From positions 188,727-252,726 of the forward strand of contig NW_002476569.1 of the NCBI RefSeq assembly GCF_000189635.1: a stretch of 64,000 nucleotides of DNA, given 5' to 3'. The notes under the pieces are model-generated. The model worked only from the letters and a program-made list of their open reading frames with translations, ran no database searches and had not been told where the DNA came from. Below, piece after piece: positions 49,501 to 62,258 of the stretch. The stretch is from Tetrahymena thermophila SB210 (lineage: Eukaryota; Ciliophora; Oligohymenophorea; Hymenostomatida; Tetrahymenidae). The translations under genes were made by a program, and so were the position numbers. The stretch's first letter is position 1. Each line of letters starts with the position of its first letter.

Positions 49501-50674
49501 AAATATATATTACTTTAAGTTGTTTTAATTCGTATTCAAGTTAATTTTTACTTGAATTTAATTATATTTTATCAATAGAAAAGTAAGTGCAAAATCTAAT
49601 CTTATTATTAATTGATTAGCTAATTAGAGAGGAAAGAAAAAATCTGATTGATTAGTAATAGTTGTGTAATTATGTTTTGTTTGAAATAAATTTGTGACGA
49701 TAACATAGAAGAAAATACATTGTACTCTCTTCAAAATAATTAATAATTAATGATTAAAGTTTTACCGTATAACGTCTAAACCTCTTACCGTGCCGATTTC
49801 GGCATTTTGTATGGAGTTATGGTATTTTTAACCTCTAGACGGCAAAAAATTTGGTACACGCAGTAAGGGATGAGGTTGAGTGGTAATACAGTATTCAATA
49901 TTTATTTTTATTAATAAGAATTAAGTTTTTGTTAGCTTTTCGAATATCCCTATTTCAGTCTTTTAACTTCTTAAAGTGCTTTATGTTGTGAAATAGATAA
50001 AAATTAACTTGGTCACGAGATCACGAGACTGACATGAATTAAATTAAATTAAATTGTAATTTAATAGATCATATTTTACCATAAAATAATGTTTTTAATT
50101 AAATCCTCAATAAATCGTGATTTTAATCAAACTCCATAAATTTACATTCAAGTAAATATTTACTTGAAAATAAACAAAAATTTATTAAAAACAAAATATT
50201 TGTCTGAAGTCTGTTTGCAATTATTGAAAAGAAAATAAATCGTTTTTGAGGAAAATTTAGACAAAAAGTATGAAAAATAGTACATTTTATTTATATGAAA
50301 TTCATCCAACTTGTATTTAAGCTAAAAAATCATATTCATTATTAAAATATATAGATGAATGAATAAATAAATACATTTAATTGATGTTTATTTTATTTGT
50401 TAAATAAACTAAGTTGTTTAAATGAAATATTTCATTCTTAAATAGATAACATTTATTATTATATAATATAATGAAATAATATTTCTAAATATAATTTATT
50501 TAGATAAAAAATAGTAGGAGCAATTTTATTTTTATTTCATGAAACAAATTTTCAAAATCATGTTTCTTTAATTTTAAAAAAATAAAAATATATATATTAA
50601 AATCATAATATAAAAAATAGCTTTAATAAAAGCATTATTTTCAGAAATAATTTAAAAAAATATTTTATTAAAAA
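46549..50674. other. 4.1-kb intergenic region, first half shared with 62,259-64,000
   Basis: The first about 1.7 kb upstream of giant gene 1 (46,549-48,250) is collinear with the region upstream of giant gene 2. Best kept are 46,700-46,860 (promoter-proximal, with ATCCTCAT and TTACCCCATC phrases) and 47,450-47,700 (GATTTGAACC, ATTACTCCTCTAATTTTCCAG). From 48,300 to 49,750 there is only AT-rich DNA. A GC-rich island lies at 49,755-49,885. The last about 780 bp is the 3' flank of giant gene 2. No protein gene found. Confidence 0.55.
49755..49885. ncRNA. GC-rich, foldable island: candidate structured RNA gene, type unknown
   Basis: In a 2.5-kb stretch of almost pure A/T, this patch has near-balanced base composition. 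It contains a perfect hairpin TGCCG-ATTT-CGGCA (49,791-49,804). Long-range complementarity joins AACCTC / GAGGTT (49,779-49,784 with 49,872-49,877), CTTAC / GTAAG and CGTG / CACG, together forming an interrupted closing stem. A further pair CGTCTA / TAGACG is also present (alternative or pseudoknot). There is no open frame of interest and no B-box or tRNA shape. I could not match it to U1-U6, 5S, SRP or telomerase RNA by memory. Strand is undecided. A small mobile-element remnant is an alternative. Confidence 0.4.
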
Positions 50675-53600
50675 TCAACATTAGAATGGGGCTGAAAAGA
50701 TATTGTCTTTTTCTTGTAAAAAGTCAGCCGATGGATCTAATGCAATAATATTAGATGGAGCAGCCTTAACAGCTTCTTTTTAATTTGGTTCATGTTCAAT
50801 TTCAATTGAATGATCAACCTCTGCGTTTTAAACTTTTAACATAATCTATTTTAATTTATATCTCTTGTAAGCACAGTAACCAACAACAACTATAATCACG
50901 ACAATAAAAGCAATAACTATACCAAGAACTATTGCTAAGGTTGTATTAGAGTCGGAAGATGATTATTTAACTATTGGTGTATTAGGATTGGCATTTTGAC
51001 CATAGATACCACCTTCAGAATTAGTTGACACATAAACTTCTGATGAAATAATTGAGTATGTGTTTGGAGATAATCCAGAGACTGAATTTTTCTCTAGGCC
51101 TGCCTAAAGCTATGCAGCTTTATTTACGAGGTCTTAATGTACTATATTTGGGTCTATCTAGCTTGATTAGGAACGCTTGTCTGTTATATCTAGTATTAGA
51201 TTAAATCCATTAGAACTTGCTGATGAGGAAGAAGAAGCCTATCCATTTTGTAAGAATCTGCTGTTAGTAGAAGTACCAACAACTTTTATGCGAGAATAGT
51301 CTTATATCCCTAAGAAAGAGGCTACGGCTGAAATAAAGCTAAACTTGTTATTATTTTGGAAGAACTGTTTAACAGATATTTAAACACTAATATTGAGACG
51401 AACCGTATCAAGAACTTATACACGAACTAAGCAGTTAGCAGCCCCATTTATTACAAATTGAACAGTACGTGTTCGATAATTGTAAATATTTGCACCACAT
51501 GTGTTGGTTTTAGTTGTAAGATCAATATTGTCAGAAGGAATATAAGGAACAATTGCTGAAGAACCATCAACTGAGACTTCTATATTATTTGGAACTTAGT
51601 ACTATAATGTGAAAACAACCCAAATATTAGGTTCTCCGACATTATCGTTTGTTCTCTACTATATTCTGTGTATAATGTTGTAAGGATTTAGACCATTATA
51701 AGCAATATTGTAAATAGTGTTGGTAAGAACAGTAGCGTAGTATCTATTTTCTCTCAAATTTTTAGGCTCACTTCCATCCCATTACCATTCTTTAAACATA
51801 TTTATCTTGTTGCTGTATGTTTAATCTAGTGATGTTATCATGCATGGTGCTGTTGATCTTAGGTTATGGTCAGCAGCTTCTGATTACCATTCAAGCTAAA
51901 CATAATCAGTACCCTTACAAGAATAAGCATTATTCCAATTTGGCTAAGCAGTACAACTTTTAGAAGCTATACCTGAATTGTGTGAAATACCTGTAGTAGG
52001 AACACCATTGAAAAGACTACCAGTAAAATCAACATTTAAAACATTTTCTGGTCCTGTACATATGAAGAGTCCACAGCCTCCTAACCAGCCTGCCCAACCA
52101 GGGTCAGCTGACATGAAATTAAAATATGCATCTACATTGCAATTAACACATGTAACATTACTGTTATAAGTACCAGCAGTGTGATCTGATGCACTGGGAT
52201 GAGTAGCCATCATGTGGTTATCTCTACAGTTGCTTAAATTTGCATCTGAATAAGTTTACTTAAAGTTAACGTATTTGACATTTGTTTAGTAAAGAGATGA
52301 GTCGAAAACAGCAGATGTGCAAATGACATCAAATGAAAGAGGAGACATTATGAGTGGATAATTCTCACCACTTTCAGTAACAACCAAGTTTTAAGTACCT
52401 GAACCACCTTAACAGACTTTGGCCTTTTAACTACTATCGTAAGCTGTGGGATCATTAGTTATAGCTACAGCATAAACAGAAGAATTTTAGAATTGGCCTA
52501 CATTTCTGTAACCTTAATTAGCAAAACGAAGAATGATAGAACGGTTGGATTCGGCAGCTAAAACATGTTCAACGATGATTCCTGGCTATTCAGGATTAAC
52601 CATAATACCTTTAACAGAACGAGCAACTGCAATTTTACCTGCCCATTAACAACCTGATAGTGAAGATTTGAATAAAGATCCTACTAAGCATGTTGAAGCT
52701 TAGTTACCCCAGATGCCAACACTTGTTGAAATATTAGATACACTAGTACAAGGAGTATGTACTAATGCTAGACAAGGACCTTAAGAACCTTAAACTTGAT
52801 TATTATTAATGAGAATATTATCAGCTACAGGGTCTTATGTAGATAAGAAGTAGATTGCTGTATTCATGTCATAAGCCATATTACTTGAGTCATAAGAATA
52901 TTCGCGCTCAAGAGCTGCAACAAAATGGTTATTTGTTAAAGCAATATATGTTGATTAGTAAAATCTAATAAAAATAGGTTTTCCTCTAAAGAAGTTATTG
53001 TTTATCAATTTTATATTAGATGATTACTCTATATTAGCACAATACCCATTACAATCATGGAAACTTGAATTAGAGACAACACTTACTATTTAATTTTCAC
53101 TGTCAGAGCCATCATAAAGGAAATCGAGACCACCACGAGAAGAGTCTGCTTGACCACAATTTCTCATTTCTACACCATTCCAAGTTGCAATACCACGTAA
53201 ATGAAGTTATCTCAAATCAGGAAGAGGATTGCCACTGCCATCAGATACTATCTCCCAATAATGATTTAAAACTCTACAACCCCAAGGAATACCTTAGCTA
53301 ACAGGAGCTCCTACAATCTTAATATTACGAGTGAGATGAAGAACTTGTGCACGAAGATCAAGTTCTTGAGAATAGCTTCCCCATGTTTCCGTAAGAGTTA
53401 CACTTGATGCGCCAAAGTGATAGAATTAGACTGTAGAGTTTAGGGTAATTGTATTTCCATTTATCGATTAAATACTAAATACTTCATTTTCCTTTGCATC
53501 AAGCTAGGTCGGTGCGACTGCTATTATATCACCTACACTCCAACCACTTGCACTTACAACATTAATTAATGTATCCCCAGGATTGATAGAAGCAGCTAAA

Positions 53601-56600
53601 CGAGTAGAAGTTGTTGCTGGAGGGTTACCAAGTAGAGTAAAATTACCAGTGTTAAAAATTACCTTATTTCCTACATCTAGCTAAGAGTCTACTAAAAATT
53701 AGGTTTGCTAATCTCTATCTCCTGTAAGAATAATTGTTAAATTGTTTGTGTATGGAGTACCTGGAGTAGCACCTTCTGCTATGAACATACCACCTCTAAG
53801 CCATATTCCATTAGCTTAAACATTAATATTCTTTGTAGGATCAACACGTAAGTTACCTTCAACTATAATTTATGTATATTAGGTTATATCCTAGTCTACA
53901 ACAACTTCCCAAGGGCAAGGAATATATAAGGTACTGTTTCCTTGAGTATTAAGCACAATGCCTTGGTTACCATCAAAAGTAATACCTTACCAAGTAGCAA
54001 GATTGCTTATCCTTCTTGAAATTCCATCCTTTTTGCATTTGAAAGGAGGGAGTGGACAGTTAACTAAACAGCTCAGAGCATTAAGATCAACTCTTTCTAA
54101 ATATTAATTAGTTGTAGCTTTAGGTCTTCCATTAGCATTTAAACATAACCACATTGCTTGTCCAGCAATATCATTGTACCAGTCGCCATGTTTACAGTTC
54201 AGACTCTTCATAGTTGTAAGGGCGGTTGGATCTTAGTCAGCTGTAACATTTTAATAAGGGCGAACATTCTTATTGGTAATCATTTAGAAGTTTTACCATG
54301 TTTCTCTGTAATCCTTAATAGGGAATTTGATTAATATGGTGTCTGCTGCAGTACTACCTGAGTGATAAGGAGAAAGTCCAACACTAAAATGAGTGAAATC
54401 AATCTATGATAATTCCCATTGAACTTAGAATATTTAACCAGCTAAGAAGGTACCAACAAAACCACCTGTAAGATCACCAGCAGGATTTAAAATTCTTTAA
54501 GTCTGAGATATATAGTAATCTGAAATTTAATCTCCTCCAATAGCCTTACCAGTATTATCACATGGCAGAACAAATAGAGATTTTGTTTAAAATTCATATG
54601 GATCCACTGGATTACTAAATTCAATTCTAACTATCTGAGAGCTGCATATAACTGCATTATTCCATTTAGTTTTTTCATCTTAACTTGTTGAACAGTCAGT
54701 CTAGTTAACGAGATGAGGTCCAGCTGGAGTAACCCATACTTGAGAGCCTCTTCCTGTTAATGTTCCATCTAAATCTTGATATATTTCTCTTCGCCAATTT
54801 TCCCAAAACATAAAGTTAGATGTTGATATATTTTCATAGCTAATTCCTTTAAATAAAGTAAGTTTACCACCCTAAACCCATAACATGAAATTTGAACAAC
54901 CTGAGCAAGATTTGAAAACTGTCATATTTTGAATGAAGTTAGCAAAATGAACATTTTAAATTTTATAACCATCTGTACGAGGAGTGATAGCGCCATAGGT
55001 ATTTTGCAAATCAGAAATTAAAGCAGGATTTCCAGTTGATTAACCAACAATAAGAGAATTTTGTAGAATGACATATTCATCAGTTCTGTTAGTCAAGTAA
55101 ACATTAAAACCTGATTATTTATTACCAACTAAAGTGAAATTATTAAAGACCATATTGCCTACATTCTCAGCTAATACACCGTCTTCATTATTTCTATATG
55201 AAACAAAATTAGACCAAGTGGTTAAGAAGGAGGTATTATTAACAAAGGGATTAGGTTAGCTATCATCTCTATAAGGTTAGCATGGATATTAAAGGTTAGT
55301 CAAAACAAATATTCTCAACCCAAAACGATCATATGAGTGGGCAATATTATTAGTAAATTAGCCCAAAGCCATACCTTGAGGACAAATATCATTTCTAGCA
55401 GAAGGTCCATCAGGGTGTTCTTTAATTTCATACCAGAAACCATAAAAATCTCCACCTGCTGCTCTGTTATTGAATACATAGTTTAGAGGATTAGTTATCC
55501 AATAAGAAGCTGCTGTAATATCAGATTAGAGCATAGACCAAACTTACTTTGTACCTAAAATAAGATTCTACTCAATTATGTTGTTTGTTTCTATACCATC
55601 TTCAAGGAAAATGTTGTGACCTGCGCAATTGAAACCAACATTATTTTTGACATGGAGGTAATGAGTTGCATGGATTGTAAGGACTCTTGCAAATGAGTCA
55701 TGGACTGCATTACCTTCAACTATAGAACCAGAAACATCACCAACCATATGGAAGTGTATAGGATATCTACCAATAATAGCTGGCTGACCTGTACGTCTGA
55801 ATTCGGCGAATCTAATACGAGCACTTGTTTGCGAACCATGGAGCATTAAATGAGCACCATACTGAGTTTAGACAGAAGAATCATCACCTTCAAAAACTAC
55901 ATTACGAGTTAAAAGACCTACTTCTGCTCTCATATTAACACTGAATAATCCACTAGCATATTACTCATTTGAAACACTAACATGTTAGGCAAGTAAGGGA
56001 TTAAAGAAACTTATTGTTGCAGTTGTTCCATCCTTATTATTAATATATTAGTAATTATACGACGCTCAGCATGACCATCTGCATAATCAGTCGAAGCAAT
56101 TACAATTTCTTCACCTATTTACCAATCAAAAGCAGAATCTTTAAGGAAAACTTGAATACTGTTATCTCCAATATTAGCAGTTTGTGAAAGCTCTGTCCAT
56201 GTAACAGCACGCGGTTTACCTTGGATATCAATGCTACCATTATATATAGAAAGACCCTTGCTACCAACAGTGGGGAATTATTAGTCATTTATATTACCAT
56301 GCATAGTGATCCTTATATTTCCAGTTACAGGTGAACTTTAAGTACCAATTATAACATTACCATTCTATACTAAAATATTGTAAGCTTCTAAATGGATATT
56401 TTTGTCATTAGCAAAAATGAGGTTAGCATTAGAAACAACTATTGTGTTTAAGATACCAATATATGGTACATCTATAATTATGCTCTTTCCTTATGCAACA
56501 TAAACTAAATCACCTGCTATAGGAGCAAAGCTTCCACCCCAAGTATTAGGATCAGACCACAAATAGCCATAATAGAATATAATTCCATTATTTACAGCAT

Positions 56601-59600
56601 TTTATTAGTTTACTTAAACGACCAAAGACGAGCTTGCAGTGTTTTACTTAATTCCGCTAACGCAAGTAATTGTTGAAGAAGATATAGCAGGATTTTTACA
56701 GATTATCCCATCGATAGTAACAGTTGCAGTTGAACCATTTTCAGGAGCTCTGTCAAGAGATATAGATATTGAAGTACCGCCATTGATACTACCATAGTTT
56801 GGAGTAATACTATTCACAATAAAAGTCTTTGTTTAATCATAAACGACATTATTAGTTAAACTAAAAGCAGGAGAACCATTGACTTAGACTTAAACAGGGC
56901 AAGAAAGAGTATTACCACTTTCAACTTAAGTGCCTTACTTCCACCCAAAGAGTTGGATTTCAACAAGCTAGCATTTTGATTAGCCATTTGAATCGTATAA
57001 TCTAAATTGTTAATAAGCAGCCTTTAAATCATTAGTTTTTGAGGGATTTGTAGCTATTAATGTATCAATCAAATACATATTTTTACCCAAATGGAAATCA
57101 CTTCCGATTGTAAGTAAAGTAACCCAATTTGTACCATCAACAGAAGCTTAGAATTATGTTCCGAAGAATGCAGAGGCATCAGTTACACCTTGTGACCTTG
57201 GATATAATTAAAACTTACTTAAGATGACCTAGGTGGAACTTCCAAAGTTAAAACCACAATAACAAGAAGATGCATTAGAGCTTGAATAATAGAAAAGTAA
57301 ATCACCGTCATTTAAATATTAAGAATTTCCATTAGGATCATCACTAATTGTAGTGAAGCCGCTCAAAGGATTTATATTATCTGCTGGGAATTAATAATTG
57401 TTTCTTGAAAAGGCAGAATAGGCAGGTGGTGTAGATAAAATTAGAGTAGAAGTTGTAACATTTAATATACTAGCTTAATTACCACAGATTGTTACTGCAT
57501 TTTAATTGAAGTTTTGAGTATTAAATCCATTACCATTGATTATGAATTATTAGCCACCAGCATAGGATGAGGTGACTTGACGAGAAGTTAGGCCAGCAAG
57601 AGGGAATACAACTTAATTATTTTAGATAGTTGGATAATTATTAGAAGAGTCAAGCAGATATAACTAGTAAACACCAGCAGGGGCATTAGCAAAAGAAATA
57701 TCTGCACTTGAGCTAGATTAAGAGCTAATGCTTGAAGAGTATATTTATGCATTATTACTTGATTATTACAAATAAGCAGTTCTCAAGTTATTAATTCCTG
57801 TACCAGTTATAGTAATGCTATTACCACTTACTTAGATATTAGAAACCTACCAGGTTGCAGCAATAGCAGTGAATGAATTTTTGTGTGAAATCCATGGTAA
57901 ATTTCCTTAATTGTCTAGTGGCACTAAAGTACTTCTTATAGAAAGAAGTTATTTATTTGACCCAACTGAAGAGGGGGGTAGTCTAATTAAAACCTAACCT
58001 GTAGAGTTGTTATATGAAATGAGAGTTGCTTAAACTCCATTAAATTTGAAAGCAGGATTTTAGTTTGGTACATTACCAGACATGGTGAGGGTTATTTCTG
58101 CACCTGCAGAAGAAACAGTATACAGTTATGGATTAGAAAGAGGATAGGTATATTCAATCACTTAAATTTATAAATATGGACTGTCACCGTTACTTGTACG
58201 AAGAGTTATAGAATAGTTTCCTTAAGGTAAATTTGGAAGTGTGTATGTAACAGCAGTAGAATTAACTGAATTAATTTAAACATGGATGTTTTCTTAGCCT
58301 ATCACAACAACAGAGAAAGCTCCAGCGCCTGTTGGGAAATTACTACCTAAAACAGCATATTGTTAATTGAAAATTTATTATTAGCTACTAATCGAAGTAA
58401 CTTGTAGCGATAAATTTAGATCGAAAGTAATTTAAGGATTAAAAGGAGATGTTTAGTTTATTATTGCTTAGGCTAATAGTTTACCCCAAACTTCTACAGT
58501 ATATGTTTTTTATGTCTCTCCAGAAGAGATATAATTTACCATATTAGGGAGAGTGCATGTCAATTATGAAGAAGTTGCAGCTGTTATGATACAGAATTCT
58601 GAGTATCCTTCTTGATAAATTATTAAAACTTAATTATCATTGAAAGCAGTAGTTGCAAAATTTAATCCATTTATAACTAATTATGCTCCACCATAAGCAG
58701 AAACTTTGTTTAGACTGAATGAGTTTAATATAATATTGTATTAAATTGTATTAGTAGCTCCTGCTGGATTGTTACTTCCTAATCCTATCTTGACAATTCT
58801 AAGTTAGTAGTAACCTGGTAAACCTCCACCTAATAAAATCTATGCTGAATTTCCATTTGCTTTAACTACATTCACATTGTATTAAGCATACTTTAATAAT
58901 TTTCCACCTTAGTCAACAGAGTCTAAATAAGCTGTTAACTTGGTTTCATCTGTACCAAAATTACTACCTGAGACTGTGATAAGAGTTTTATCTACAGGTG
59001 AAACTATTGTTTTATCAATTGCATTGATAGTTATAGCTCCACTGTTATTAATATTAATATTTAATGGGTTACTGGTAAATCCATTGTATGAAACAATAAT
59101 ATTTGCAGTACCTTCTGTTAGGCCTGCAGGTGTTATAATCACAATCTAGGTATTAGAAGAAGATTGGATAGTTGCAGAAACGGACCCTATTGTTACTGAT
59201 AAATTATTATCAGCAGAGGTAGGGAAATATTAACCAATTATTGTTAAAGTAGTACCACCAAAGCTGTAAATAGTATTGGTACTTATTGAATTAATAATTG
59301 GAAATGTTGTTTTTGGATTAACTCCATTTGAGACTGCAACACCTTTTGATGAGTAAAGAACTACTGGTTTATAACTACCTGCAATCTTATAAGGATACAC
59401 TGCATTAATTATACCTGAGAAAGATGCAGAAGATGAAGTAGTTATTTTACATTAAACTCCGTTATAATATACTTTAAAATTAGAAACAGAAGGAGTATAG
59501 CCAAGAGCGGTAATTCCAGAGATTGTAAGGATCGAAGAATTGTCATCTGTGAAGTTAGAGTATGTTAATGCTTAAGAGTCATCTAGCAAGTTAACAACAA

Positions 59601-62258
59601 ATTGTTAATTAGTTAAGGAAGCTAGAGTCAAAACTCCGTTTACTCTTATACTTGCATAGGGTAAAGTAGAACGTTGAGTTAACAATTCGGTTTCTATAGC
59701 TGGATAGTTTAAGTAAGATGAAGAGGCAGCTCTAAGAGTGTCAACTACAAGTGTTATAGTTCCAGGTTCTCCAATAAGTTTAGACTCTGCTAAAACACCT
59801 TCTATTAGTATAGGACTTGCAAAACCATAGAAATCAAGTATCCACTCAGAACCATCAATAAAATTTAAATTATGAGTGCAATGAATATTTGTAGAATTCA
59901 ATGATTGCTATAATGCTCCACATAGGTCTGATCCCTAAATATTAAAAGGAATATCAGGATTTTGTTTATGTTTGACATAATTTCCATTAATTTTCATACG
60001 GAAAGTTCCTGATAATGGTTAACCAGCTGGTACAACAACCGTGTAGATAGGTTTAGTTGACAAAGTAGAATCAAAATTGAATGTTGGTTAGACATCATAA
60101 TTGCGATGAGATAAGAAAGTTAGTTCCCAAGTTGTTCCAATCTTATTTTTGTTCAAATCTAAGATTTCAGATTAAACGCAAGTGCTTTGGTCTCCAACGT
60201 AGTAGGAGAAATGCCCTACAATTTAAGAGCATGTAGTATCTCTATTATATTTTTCAGATGTAATCACCCATAAGTTTGAATAGGATTTTAGTTGAGTCCC
60301 AAAAGGGGATATAAAATTCATTCCAAAGCTACCTTTCTTTGCTGAATTTAAATCTGAAAAAGATATTTTCACTTTTTCTTTGGTGTAGTTATAATTAATT
60401 TTAAATCTTGATACTTAGCCAACAGAATTTGGATAAATGTTGTCTTGATTCCTTTGGTTTGCCTCAACAGGTATTCTTACACCGGTGCTAAGATAGAAGT
60501 TATTAGAGCTTGAAGCTAGAGCATAAATCTTAAAATAGTAAGATTACCCTTATTTTAATGATATTGTCAAGTTATCTGAGGTGGATTGTTGTAAATCATA
60601 TGAAGAGGAGTAAGGATTTCTAAGATCAGTACCATATTATGAAATAGAATTAATGACTGTCATTGTGGACTCGTTTGTGCTATCACCATTTAATTGAAGT
60701 AAGACTTAAGCATAGTAACTTGAAGATGTATGGAAGTAGTAATTTCCATCTCTTGGAGGATTAAAATAACCTTATAGGACAATAAATTATCTATTAAGAC
60801 CATCTTATCTTGAATCATAATTGTAGTAATATTCAGTAGAAGGAATAATTGCTTCCTTAGCTAATTATAATTAGGAAGGATTACTTTTATATTGCTTAAT
60901 CAATCCCGAGAAATCCCATGAGGATGTGTTATAAGCTTATAAATGTACTCCAGAACCAGACTCATAACGGAGTGTAGAGTCAATAATTGGGCTGCTCAAA
61001 CCAGCAGGTAAAGTACATGAGAAGTAGCCAAAATCAGTATTAACTTCGTTAATAGCACAGAGAGAATTATTCCAAGTTACTGTTACATTTGAAGCATTGG
61101 AAGGAATATTTGATGCATAAATAGTTAGCTACCCACCTTAAGATGTTATATTTTGAGAATATCCTGAGCCAGTTTACTAAGAAACTATCTGTACATCATA
61201 AGGAGTGTCGAGAGTAGTAGAACGAACAGTAGTTAAGTGGCTTTATTTGTTTGCTTCACCAGGAAGTGAAATGAATTCAGAAGAATAGAAACCAGCAGGG
61301 TGAGAATAATCAATTTCGCAAGTAAGCTAATTGTATGAACTGCCATCATATGATGTGTCTTCGTTCAGTCCTAAATTAAATCTATCACATAAAAGATTAC
61401 CAACAAGCATTTTAGTGATTTAGTTGGTATTGCTTATTCTAAAGGTACCCCACCATTAAAAATCTACTTTAGGAACAACTGCACGAGGAAAGATAATGTC
61501 AAGAATTGGTGTATATGATCCTGAATATGAAAAGGTGCACAAAGAAGAATCAGACTAACCACACTGAGAAATACTTCTGTTCATAACTTAAACTACAACA
61601 GAAAGATTCTATTGTTTAGTGCTATCATACGCAGGAGTAGTAATACATGAAACAAAAATTTCATTTACACCCATTTCTAAATTATTTATTAAAGTTAATG
61701 TAAATATTTTAATTTTATTTTAAAATGAAAATTATTTATAAATAATATTTAAAAATTTAATTTTTTTTTTTAGATATATAAGCGTAGTGATGCACAAAAT
61801 TTATAAGGATCAGGTCTAAACTGAAATTAAAATTTATGATTTTTCAGCAAATTTAAGAATAAAATTGAGAAAATTTTAATATTTAGAAAAATCATTTCTT
61901 GAATAAAAAATTGTTTGATTCTTTATATTTTTACCAGGAATTACACATGGATATGGGCCAATAAAAACCTAGTTATTAGAAGACATGCTTGAGTCTTGAC
62001 CAACCATTTTAATGTAAAGTCTAGTACCACCATTTATTGAACCCATCCTTTAAGCATTATCTCTATCAAGTATAGTAGAGACTGAGAGAATTCTAACTTA
62101 ATTTTGAACAACCTCATTTTCTATTGCAGTAGCTTTTGAATATTTAAAAAGTAATTATTAATATATAAAAAAGTATAGGCATTATTATTTAAATGAGCAA
62201 AAATACCTTGAGTGATCAACAGGAAGAGAAGAAGCCATGAAATTTATTAGGCACTCAT
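50675..62258 (-). CDS. giant fibrocystin-L-like protein, copy 2, frame broken by a 1-base deletion
   Basis: Exon-intron layout is as in copy 1: exons 62258-62207, 62132-61935 and 61676-50675, introns 74 and 258 nt, signal peptide MSAQQISWLLLFLLITQATA. Compared with copy 1, one base is missing between 56,036 and 56,057 (about residue 1960, between the first G8 domain and the beta-helix). Codons before it are in one frame and all codons after it, to TGA at 50675-50677, are in another. As read, translation stops at 55,930-55,932 after 1998 residues and would lack the beta-helix, second G8, transmembrane segment and tail. The downstream half is otherwise open and well conserved. So either the deletion is very recent, the allele is a young pseudogene, or it is an assembly error. 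No intron that would absorb the shift is visible. If intact the product would be about 3750 aa, like copy 1. Confidence 0.85.
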
